This document shows positions 22,001 to 34,000 of a stretch of DNA of 64,000 bases, in pieces. Source of the DNA: Amyelois transitella (taxonomy: Eukaryota > Arthropoda > Insecta > Lepidoptera > Pyralidae); NCBI RefSeq assembly GCF_032362555.1, contig NC_083512.1:8358001-8422000 (forward strand), read 5' to 3'. How positions within the stretch are numbered: the stretch's first letter is position 1; every line of letters begins with the position of its first letter. The translations under genes and the position numbers were made by a program. The notes under the pieces were generated by a model. It ran no database searches. It was not told where the DNA came from and saw only the letters and a list, made by a program, of their open reading frames with translations.

Positions 22001-25000
22001 TTCGTTTCGGTAACTACACTAGAGCCTCGGTAGTCAAATTGTTTATAGAACACAAATAAGAACGTGGTCTTGTATCAATGATTTATTTTATTGCATTAGT
22101 TTGTTTACGGAGGCAGCAAACATCGTGAGGATGCACATGGACAATTGGATATTTAGACAATTGGATGTGTGTGTAGACATGATCTAATTGAGGGTTAGGT
22201 TCCCCAATGGGTTGCAGAGGACAGACAAGAGTAGTTTCGAGTAAAAACATAACTATCCAATCTAGGATCATGGTTAAAGGCATTCTCCTTTCCAAAGAGT
22301 GATGTAACCAACACTAACGACAAAGAAAAGAAGAAGAAGAACGAGAGGAAGTATAAGAAAATCTGTTTCACTTTTTCGTGACCGTATCTGTATGTTTACA
22401 ATACTGAAAACACAAATAACGTCTGTCTTTAATATATAATCTCATAAAATCCTTTACCAACAAACCGCGTGCGATGTTGACGGCTGTACCTACCTAATTT
22501 TATTTGGGCATCGTCTTAGCGTATTGCTACTTGTATTATGTAGGACAGTTCAATCTCTATGCTAATATTTGTTGTGTAAATGTTAAATATTTTTACATTA
22601 TAGTGAAGCAGACAGTCCATCTGATTGTAAAAAGTTTACTTTCGGCTAAAGGTCCTCACATAGAAAACGTACTTACAATCATAAAATATGTACATAAGGA
22701 AAATATGGATGTCTAGTATGGATGGATGTATTTTCGATTCCTTTATTTTTTTTGATTCTCAATTGCATCTAAGGCCGCTATGTTTCTTGGCCTGTGGTCC
22801 ACTTTCTAACATTTTAAATTGCATTGGCTAGCATATCAGACTGACAGCAGATATTCAATTCTTTAATCTTTAAATAACAATATTGGTATACTTGCTTCTG
22901 TCTTTTCACTCTTGACACTGTTGCTTCTTCCCGGAATCCGCCTTACCACAATGGAGAAGTGAATAAGTCAGGTAATTACAATAAGCAATCTAAAAAACCC
23001 TGCTCAACTACTTATTGTAGTTCCTATCGGTCTCCTGGCCTGAGGCTCTAATGAAATATCAAGTAAAAGAGCCCGGGGTGCGTTTTTTTATCGTTATCAG
23101 TCAGTTATTATTATTTGCATATATTAAAAAATATATGGCTGCAATAAATATATTCCCTAGTTGTCTTATAAGACAGCCACAGCTTAGATCTAGTATTTAT
23201 TGTAGGTACCTTAGGTACGACTTCTTTTGGGTGAAATAAAGTAAGTAATTATTTTTGTTTCAGAGGATCACGCAAAGGGCCTCAGTACTTTCACTGTGAT
23301 GGCTGGTCTTGGAGGTTTCATGGGATACGCTCTCGGAGGAATCAATTGGGATGAAACGAGATTAGGTAGGGACCTGTACCATATATTTAAATATTCATTC
23401 AATCTAATCCATGCATTGTGGAATCATAGAAGTCTTTATCTTTTATCCGGTTAACATAACAGGAATAGAAAAGGGTATGTTAAGATGGTTCGGTCATGTG
23501 GAGAGGATGAATGAAAGCAGGTTGACTAAGCAGATATACAAGGAGAGTGTGGAGGGAAAGGTCGGAGTGGGAAGACCTAGACGAACGTATTTTGATCAAA
23601 TTAAGGACGTCCTGGTAAAGGGTCAGGTCAAAAGTACCCGAAACCGCCGAGCTTGTATGAAGAGAGTTATGAATGTGGATGAAGCGAAGGAAGTATGCAG
23701 AGATCGTGGCAAGTGGAAAGAGGTAGTCTCTGCCTACCCCTCCGGGAAAGAGGCGTGATTTTATGTATGTATGTATGTTTATCCGGTTTCTTAGGCTACA
23801 ATACATTTTTTTAAAAAGGTGTCTTTTTAATGTAAAATGCCTCTTGGTACGAATAGTACCTACATGTACGTGGAAGTGTTTTGTAAAAACTTTTAAAAAC
23901 ATGTGTAAAATAACATGAATTGAATCTTTGCTTCAAGCTCTACATATGTATTTCTCAATGTTCTCAATGTTTTTTTGTTATGATGTTGTTTACTTTGGAA
24001 AATAACATAAGATCTCTCCTTGGACGCCTTAGGTTTTACATTCCTATCAGATAAAAAAGATAAGCATTTTCCCGGTAATGTAGCATCAAACCTATACTGA
24101 AACTCACGAGGAAATTCTTCAATGATACTATAGACAGAGCCCAGTAAGCAACTTTGGTACAACATCATAAAAGTAGGTATGTCGTGGTCTTCAAGACAGT
24201 ACGATACGTCTACGCCGACAGCACTCATTTTGAAAAATATTCCGTTCATACTCTGAATGATTAAAAGGAATCTTCAAAATATTGGAATCCTTCTGTGGTG
24301 TCTATTTCACCTATTTACCAGTTTCGGCTATCTAATTACACATGTTATAAATTAATAAGTAATTGGTGTGGGTATTTTAATAACTTCACCCTTCTGCATG
24401 ATGTTCTCATACGTAATAGTGTATTTTCAATATCTGATATAGATCTATATCTGGTATAGTAGGGAATCCAAAGGAATTCAAAAAGTGACAGGTTGCTAAC
24501 CCATCGCCTATAAAAAGAATCCTAAGTTAATTAGCCTATCCCTTAGTCGCCTTTTACGACATCAATGGTAATCCAAATTTTATACCTACTCCTAAATTAG
24601 TTACTTTATCAAATAATGATAAGACTATGAAAATGCCTTTTTTTAAATCTGAGGGCACGGCAGTGCCCACCCAAGTCGAGCAAAAAAAAGAGCGTCACGG
24701 CCGTACCATCCTTTTCTGGAAGCAATTCAGGCTGTTTTCGACCTATATAATTTCGTTGTGGATAAAACAAGAAGCCTGAATTTATGATAACTTATGTAAT
24801 AACTTAAGGCAGAAGGTCCTTTAAGTAGAGACTAAATAGATTCACCGACTTGGTATTACATGGATCTCACAACATTTTACGGTAGAAAGACTGAGCTGCG
24901 AGACTTGGGTTTTTTTTACAGGATGTTTTTGATGGCATAATATTGTCTTGGGTGATAAATATTGTTGAAACAAGTTTTCTATATTGAAAAGGTAACAACA

Positions 25001-28000
25001 ATTTTCATTATAGGTACCTTTAAATATTTTGAGTTAAATATATTAAAAATTATATATCCTAGAGTTAATATGTACACACATTGTATGAATAACCAAATTG
25101 GAAGTGTGTGTTTAGTATTTTGTGGATTATATTTTAATTCTGATGAGACATCCTTAATACTAAACAAGCTACAAACTTTTGGTTTATAATCGATGTATGG
25201 AATAGATAATAGAAAAAATATCTGCTCGATGAGTGTTAGATTAATAAAAAGAAAATTAAAATGAATTAAATAAGTGACTAAATTGATAGTTAAATAAATT
25301 AAATAATAATAGCAATAACAGTTGAACGGGGCCTATCAGTTTTTCAAGATTGCTGGCACTGTCTTCCCGTCAAGGGATAAAGACGTGATTATATAGAAAA
25401 CAAAAAATAAATATATACGGGACAAATTACACAGATTGAGTTAACCTCGAAGTAAGTTCGACACTTGTGTTACGAGATACTCACTCAACGATACTATATA
25501 TTATAATAAATACCTACTTAGGTAAACATCCAAGATCCAGACCAATCAGAGAAAGATTCGAACCCGTGACCTGCGATGTCACATACAAGCGTATTACCAC
25601 TGCGCCACAAAGGCTGTATTTATATGAATATAAATAAATGAAAAAGAAGTTACTCACAGAAATTCTATAGTGTAATCGATATGTAAACCACCAAGTGGCA
25701 TGTCCTCTTTTTATCGATTGAACACAAAAATGTATTTAAACATTACAGGAGATTTCTTCGGAGGCCACGTCCGTGCAGTATTTTCCCTGATCACGATCAT
25801 CTTCATAGTCTGCGTGAGCGCCACTATCACCAGTTTCAAGGAGATCCCGCTGGAACAGCTGAACGAGCAGGACCACTTCAGGAAGCAGGCGCAAACGGAA
25901 CGCAACCAGGAGAGTTTTGATTTTGATGAGGGACAGGAGAAGAATGGACTGAAGAGGGATAATACTACGTATGGTGCTTTAAATCGACCTGAGGTAGACT
26001 TGATTCATTTTATATTTTTTGCTTTTAACATTGAAATCGACGGGCGGGAGATGCCTTAAGGTCTGCGATCTGGTGAATTGTTTTCTAAAGATCATAAATT
26101 TAGCTTTCTGAATTGCAATTTTTTTCAGGTTTCTTTTGCTGCTAAATACAAATCGGCAGTTACCTCAACATCGTGGGTTTAATGAACCGGATTTTATTTA
26201 AATCAACTGAATATACTAGGCTAACTATTGGGTGTATCTGTGCTTAATAAAAACTATTTTATTCCCCTCCTTCCAGAGTGGGACCGGCATCAACGTAGTA
26301 GAAAGCGGCCATCCACCACAGAACCTGTCTCTCCGTCACTACCTGAAGTCTATCGTAGTGATGCCGCCCTCCTTGAGAGTGGTGTGCCTCACAAATCTCT
26401 TCTGTTGGATGGCACACGTCTGTTACTCGCTTTACTTCACCGATTTCGTCGGTGAAGCTGTTTTTGGTGGAGATCCGGCGGTAAGTTTCCTTCGTTTTGT
26501 TTGACTGTTTGGAATTCTTCCGTTACACTTTTAACCGAATTCTAATCTACAAAATTGATGTTAAACAATCATTAGGCATGGCAAAAATATGATTAGTCCA
26601 TGTCTTGTCAAGTTTCGCAAAATGTTTGCCGGTGAAGTAATAAATTCGTTATATACCTACATACATATGTTTACATACTTTGCCGGGTAAGTAGATACAT
26701 ACATACATACATAAAATCACGCCTCTTTCTCGGAGGAGTAGGCAGAGACTGCCTCTTTCCACTTGCCACGATCTCTGCGTACTTCCTTGTTCCACAAGTA
26801 GATCCTGGCACTTTAGACTAGGATCTTTCCTTCTTCTCATGGATATTGGAGGCAATTGATTATGGTATTTTACTCACTCTTGGTCAAAGCAGGCCTCATG
26901 CTCCTCTCTAGGACGCAACCGGAACATAGGCGAGATGGATAATTTCCTTGATGTCATGTCGCCTTAATAATATGCTTAAGCAATCATTTACTAACGCACA
27001 AATTTATCTTTGCTCTTACAAATTCTACAGGCGCCAGTCGGCAGTGAAAGCCGCAGCGTGTACGAAGCGGGCGTTCGATTCGGCTGTTGGGGCATGGCCA
27101 TGTACTCGTTATCCTGTGCCTGCTACTCTACTATCATCGAGAGGCTTATCAAGAGACTCGGGTAAATGCCCTTTCGTATTCAATTCAATAAAATACCTAT
27201 AGGCCATGTTGCGTACACGACTGCAGCTACATATTATTAACAACTTTAGGTATAAGTACGAGTAACGAGAAAAGATGCAATCTTTCTAATGCAAAAAGAC
27301 CTTCCTAACCTAATCTTCCATGACCGTGTAGCTAAATGAAACTTGTGCCAACAATCATATCCCTCTTAGTTTACGTTATACAGATACCTACCCACATACA
27401 TAAAATCACGCCTCTTTTCCGGAGGGGTAAACAGAGACTACTTCTTTCCACACGCTTCTAACTAGAATTCTGCATCTAATTTATTTTCTTAATTAATACT
27501 ATATGCCAAAATACAAAAATAGACATGAAAATGTCAGAGTAACATAGACGACATGTTTGTTCAGTACCAAGGTGAGTAGATATCTGTCTTATCACTCCAC
27601 CCTTCAACTTGAATGCGTGTAAACAAGAACAATGAGACCAGGCCTTGACTTCTAGCCACTTCCTTGTCACATGTAGGGCTTCGGACAGATTAAAAAATCA
27701 ATACTATAAGCCTATCAGTTTTAGAATTGTACGTGACTGGTGATTGGAGTGTGAGGAATTCGATATCAATCGTTCTTTATCATACATACGGTTTGGTACA
27801 ATAGTTCTCTTTAAACTGATTCTTTTAATTCTTATTGGGTAATTCAACATTTCTTATTTTCTATATTGAACTCTGTATAAGATTAAAAAACTTGAGATTC
27901 ATCTTGTATGTTACTTATTCACTTTATCTTTGAATCTCACTTCTATCCTTGAAGCATTATCATAATTGATTTATTTGTAGGTATGTATCATAAAGTACAA

Positions 28001-31000
28001 GTTGTGGCATTCCCATTTAGATTGTTCAAATAGGCACCATATTTAATTTTTCAATAGATACTTGTGCTAATTGTAAACTCTTCCATAGCATTGGATTATA
28101 AATAAATTATGGAATCATTAGCTTATGCCCGAGACATTGATACCGTGAGGAAAAATGCAATTTTAATCCCAATTGCAGCTTGTAAATCTAGCCGAAATAT
28201 GAGTTACTATAAATGTATAAAATAATCTACAGCTTTGATTGTACTTGCAGCTCTATAAGTATAATATGTTATATTATCATACTAAAAATCAGATACGTAA
28301 GTTATACAGATGCACCTAAGACTTGAAACTGTTACAGGAGAATAAATATTTAAGCGTTTTTTTTTACTTCTTACAGAGCCAAGAAGGTCTACGTGGGCGG
28401 TCTGTGCACATACAGCTGCGGGATGTTCATGCTCTGTGCTGTGCGCGCGCGCGCTGCGGTACTTCTGTTCAGCTGGACGGCTGGCGTAATGTACTCCACA
28501 CTTTTCACCATGCCGTATCTACTGGTCGCACACTATCATAGCACTGGGATGGTAATAGCTTATGAAAAATTATCTTATATTGAAAGACAATTCATTCCTA
28601 ACGCCTCGAGCCACCTGGAGTTTACACTAAGAGGATATAAAAACAAGATATTTATGGAACAAATTAAACTGATTGAGCTAGCCCTAAAATTAGTTGATGT
28701 GTTGACTACATGTGTCTTTTTCTTCCTGGCTATAGTCCCGGTTACATCCACACCACCCTGGAGACGAGCCCACAGTAAGCCCTTGACATGGATCTTGGAT
28801 TGGGTGAGTCAGGTTTTTAGGAGAAGCGACTCATTGTTCTCTCGATCATTGTTACACTACCATTTTTCTGAATGTGCAGGTTTCTTCGCGTTGTTTTCCC
28901 TCGTCGTAAGAGCATTGGTTATCGTTCAAACTAATGTACATAACTTTGAAAATAGTCATTGGTCGCAAGTGGGCAGTTTGTACTACAGTGTTTGGAAGAA
29001 CAGTTTTGACTTCGAGTACTCGCAGTATGCGGTTCTAATTATGTGCAATATAACACGTATATACTATATGGTGATAAAAAGAGTAAATTTCTAGTCAGTC
29101 CTTGTACTGTCACGTATAATGGCTCGCAGCTCGTATTTCAATACCAAACAAGTGTGAATGCCAGGGGACTAAACTTTTCCCTCTATTAATAAGTTTGTAA
29201 CAATGTCTGCAACATACGACGGTCTGAACTTCACACTAGAATGAAATATCATATTACTTGGCACTATAAATCATTTTTATATATCGAGATATATGTAATA
29301 GGTAACGGGTTTCCTTCGGCTTCTAGTTTAGGTATTAATCGTAGAAAGAGAAAACCTGGTCTAACTTTCTAGTGTTAGGGAAATAATGATGCAAATGATT
29401 TTTCATATATTTTGTCATTTTTCATATATCCTACTACTATTATAAAGGCGAAAGTTTGTATGGATGTATGGATGTTTGTTACTCTTTCACGCAAAAACTA
29501 CTGAACCGATTACCATGAAATTTGGTATGTAGGTAGCTGAAGACCCAGAATAACACATAGGCTACTTTTTATCCCAGAGTTCCCGCGGGATTGATAGGGT
29601 TTCCATGCGGACGAAGTCGCGGGCGGCCTCTATATAATATTATAAATGCGAAAGTTTGTATGTCAGTATGGATGTTTGTTACTCTTTCACGCATAATCTA
29701 CTGAACCGATTACGATAAATAAATAAATAAATAAATAAATTCTTTATTTAGCCATTATGACATAGAACACATTACATAATACACAAAGGGAGTAAGTACA
29801 TGTTTATATAATTGTATTATAAAGTCCCCTGCCCCAACCAGACACAATCAATCTCTGAACTAGACGTTAGTCTGTATCTCAGAGACCGCTGCCCCGGGGT
29901 GGCAGGGAAATTCATAGAGTTTAGTGCTTATGGCAATAAGAACAGAGTAATGATCTAGGTTTCCCAAACTAGACTAGTCTGTTATTTTTGGGAAACCTTA
30001 TTTAAAAGTTACTAAAGAAATGAAGCCTTAGCTAGAAACTTAACTAAATTGATTTGCTGGGTACAAAAGGTGGCATGTGTGAAGTGTGTATGTGTTTGTG
30101 TGTGTGTGTGGGTTGTGTGAAAATAAATGTGTGTTTGTTAGGAAATTGAAAGCAGGATTTGGATACAGAATGGAAGACAGTTAGAGTAACAGGTTTTCGG
30201 TTTCGTCGTAATTTAATGAATGTAGAAATTTTTGCACACGTTTTTTGCAAACAAATTTTGAGCATGAGTAAATATTGCTTTCTTTGTTTAATTTATTATA
30301 AAGTTTTGCGCCTAATACACTGAAGTTTCTGGCTGCTGTTGATGTTCTGTATTGTGGTATTATGCAAACCTTATACTGAAGATGTCGTCGTCGGTTAGCG
30401 TTGAGGTTTGGGTCAAACTTTAGCAGAGAGTGTTTTTTAAGTACCGTCTGTAACACAAAGAGCTGCCTCACTGCCAACACTTTTACGTCGGTGTAAAGCT
30501 GAGAGGTTGGGTAACGGTATGGTTTACGTGTCATCACTTTAAGGACAGCCCTCTGTGCCCTTTCCAATGGCAGTAAGTTTGTTTTTGCTGCTGACCCCCA
30601 GACCCGAACACCATACATTAGAATAGACTGACATAGGGCAAAATAGGTATTTTTCAGTGTATCAGAATCCGCCACGTTTCTAAGATTTTTAAAGACAAAT
30701 ATCATTTTCCGCACGCGAGAAATAAGCGACTTAATTTGTAGTAGCCATTTTAATTTTTGGTCTAGAATAATACCAAGATATTTGACGTTAGTTACTTGGG
30801 GGATAACTGAACAAGTGCAATTCGGGGTCAGGTTTTGGCATATATGGGCTTTGATTACAAAATTGTGATGTGAAGGAAGTGTTGTCGAATTAAGTCCAAA
30901 TGGCAAACAATTAGTTTTTGATAAATTAAGCGAGAGTAGGTTATCAGATAACCAAGACATAACAACGGCCAAGGCTGATTCTGCATGTATTTGGGCTTCT

Positions 31001-34000
31001 TCCCATGAGCGACCGGATACTAATAAAGCTGTGTCATCAGCATAAGTATATATGTTACAAAAAGGACACAAAAAACACTTCCCTGCGGGACTCCAGTTGT
31101 TATGTACTCCTCTTCACTTGTGTATTCTTCAATTTTTACTTTTTGTGTCCGATTAGACAGGTAACTTCCAAAAAGATCCAAAGCCACACCACGAATACCG
31201 ACAGCCTCCAACTTTAAAAGAAGTTTGGGGATAGAGACGGTGTCGAAGGCTTTTGATAGATCTAGGAATAATCCTAGTCCTTTTCTCTGTTTTTCAAAGC
31301 AGTCAACTATGTCATCAACCAGTGCAGATACTGCATCCTCCGTCGATCTACCCGCTCTGAAACCATACTGATTATTTGAGATTATATTATTAGCATTAAG
31401 GTATCTGAGTAGCCGAGAATTAATAATTTTTTCCAATAATTTTGACATTGCAGTAAGCACAGATATCGGACGATAGTTGGTGACATCGTCTCCATCACCA
31501 CCCTTATAAATTGGATGAATGATGGCTTTCTTATATGCATCTGGGAAAACTCCACTTGTGAGTGATAGTTGAAAGATATGTCTTAGTAATGGGACAAAAA
31601 TTTCACGTGATGATTGCAGAATACGGGATGAAATGTTGTCCCACCCAGTAGCGCAATCTCTTCTTAAATTCATTATGTGGTCATTAATTTCGTCATTAGT
31701 GACATTAAAAAGAGCAAAGGAGTTTCGAGGGGATGAAACTGGTGCTGTGGGAGGTACAAATGAAGTTTTATTAGTTTGCCCTATTGTATTAGCTAAGTTT
31801 CTCCCAACATTTACAAAGTAGTTATTAACCTCATTCACAGATTTGGTAGGATCATGTGTAGACTTTAGGAGGGCTTTAGAACTAACGCGTGATGGTGCAA
31901 TATTTGTGATTTCTTTGATCGCCTTCCATTTTAATTTGGGATCATTTTTCGTCCTCATTAGAGCCTGCCTATTGTATTCTTTCTTCAATTTCTTCAAAAG
32001 TTTATTGATATAATTTCTGTATCTTGAATAAGTAATCGCAAGCGTGACGTTATTGTGTTGTTTTTTTAATTGTTTATGCATTCGGTCTCGATTTCGTATG
32101 CAGCGTAGAAGGCCTGGAGTAATCCAAGGCTTCAGATTTCTCTTACTACGGGGGGGTGTGTACCTAACGGTGTTTTTGTTTATTATATCACTGACTGATG
32201 AAACCAAAAGATCTGTAGCAGAATTTACGTTTTGATGCTGTTTTATTTGCGAAAAATCAAAAGAAGCTAGGTCAATTTTTATTTGTTCATAGTTTATTTT
32301 AGTACGTGTTATGGATTTAACAGATTTTTCTCGTGTCAACTGAAGCGACAGCAATGTTGGATAGTGATCGGTGATAGAAGATTCGAGAACTATTGCAGTG
32401 GAATTTTTATCAGTTTTTAATAAAATATGATCAATACATTTTTGCAGTCGAGTGGGATAGGTATACGTCGGAAGCAAACCGTGTGCTGCCATCAGGTTGA
32501 GGTAATTGTCAGAACGGTTATCGCTGTCACAAGTGTGTATATCTATATTAAGATCTCCCATTAAACCAACTGTTTTATAGGATTTTAGGGTCAATAGAAG
32601 ATCATTGATAGAATTTAAGAATATGTCTGTGTTTTTATATGATGGTGATCTATAAACAGCTATGAAAGCGAACTCCGTTCCAAGTGTACAAACTAGACAA
32701 TCAGCTTCCTTTATAATTTTAGGTTCGAAGACATTACAATCCAAGGTGTTTCTAATGTATATAACGACGCCTGCATTTTGATTGCCATCATCTATCGTTT
32801 GATATGATGTAAAGTTATTCAATTTAGGGAGATATGGCGTAACTGATAACCAACATTCTGTTAAGATAATAATATCACATTGTATGTTTAAAGTTGAAAG
32901 AAGTGTTTGGAATTGGTCAAAGTTGCAGTTTATGCTACAAATATTCAAATGAATAACAGTCAGAGATTTTTTATTACAATTTATATATTTGAAACATTGA
33001 TCCGGTGCACATAAATAACTTTGTGATACATTAAGCGCCTCCAACTCATTGAAATAAGAGCTGATATCTGTCATATTATTTTTAATAATAAATTTATTGT
33101 ATTATTATTTTTTAAATAGAGTTGGAATTGCGCACCGTACCACAAAAAGAAGGTCATTAAGTATAGACAATTATGCTTATCAAGATACGTATTCATATTT
33201 TGTGTTGTGTATAACGAATTAAGTGTAAGTGTTATAATATATGTATATGGTTTGTGTGATATAAGTGATGTATGTAGATTATATAATATGAAACTTTTAT
33301 ATTCCCAGCAAATGTTATTAAACAGATAAATTTGTAAATAAGGATAGGCTAAGTAAATGCAAAAACACATATTGTAAGAAATTTTCATAATAAAAGGCTC
33401 AAACAATACAGACAAATGGTTTGTACTGACATATAGTCATTGTTTTGTTAGGAGAGAGTTCAGCGTGATTTCAGAGTCTACGCGAATCGCTTTCGATTGC
33501 TCATCCTTCTTCATGTAAATATTTCCGTTTCCGGTCCAGCAAAACTTGTAATTGTTGGCTTTAGCGTATTCTCGGGCCTCGTAGAACAGCTTCCTGTTGC
33601 TTCCTGCAAGGTACTCGGATATGTATATGGGGGTGGGGTCCCCTGCAAGGCCAATATTGGAAGTGTTGAGTCGTTGGTCTCCACTGTGATCTTTATTATA
33701 TTTGCGTGCCGCTGCCAAAACTTTATTCTTCAGGTGAACAGATTGAAATTCGGCAACGATTATTTTATTCTTTCCTATGCGGTAAGTGTCACGTATATCC
33801 GAGGGTTGGATTTCCACATGTAGTGCTTGTCCTATATTTTGTAGGTGGGCCGTCAGGTCCGTAAACGATTCTTCCTGGACCGCTGGAACATTTCGTATTT
33901 CAACATTGGATGGACGAGAAGTCTGCTGCATGTTCTCTATTTTCTTCTCTAGGCTGACTATGTAGTTTTGTTGATCAAAGCGCTCTTTTTCAAGAAGCTG

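Noticed and set aside
25546-25618. tRNA gene on the minus strand
   Set aside because: A and B boxes are present, but the anticodon stem does not pair and the sequence continues into a SINE body.
28552-29094. Long open continuation of the SLC45-type exon 8 frame
   Set aside because: It lies beyond a good GTAATA donor in matching phase to exon 9, includes a family B repeat fragment, and has no transporter-like sequence. It is chance read-through of the intron.
33071-33415. 114-codon open frame between LINE ORF1 and ORF2, ending in an ATGA overlap with ORF2
   Set aside because: It starts from a non-ATG codon, has the composition of translated AT-rich DNA, and has no domain. The ATGA overlap may matter for ORF2 initiation, but the frame itself is not supported as a protein.
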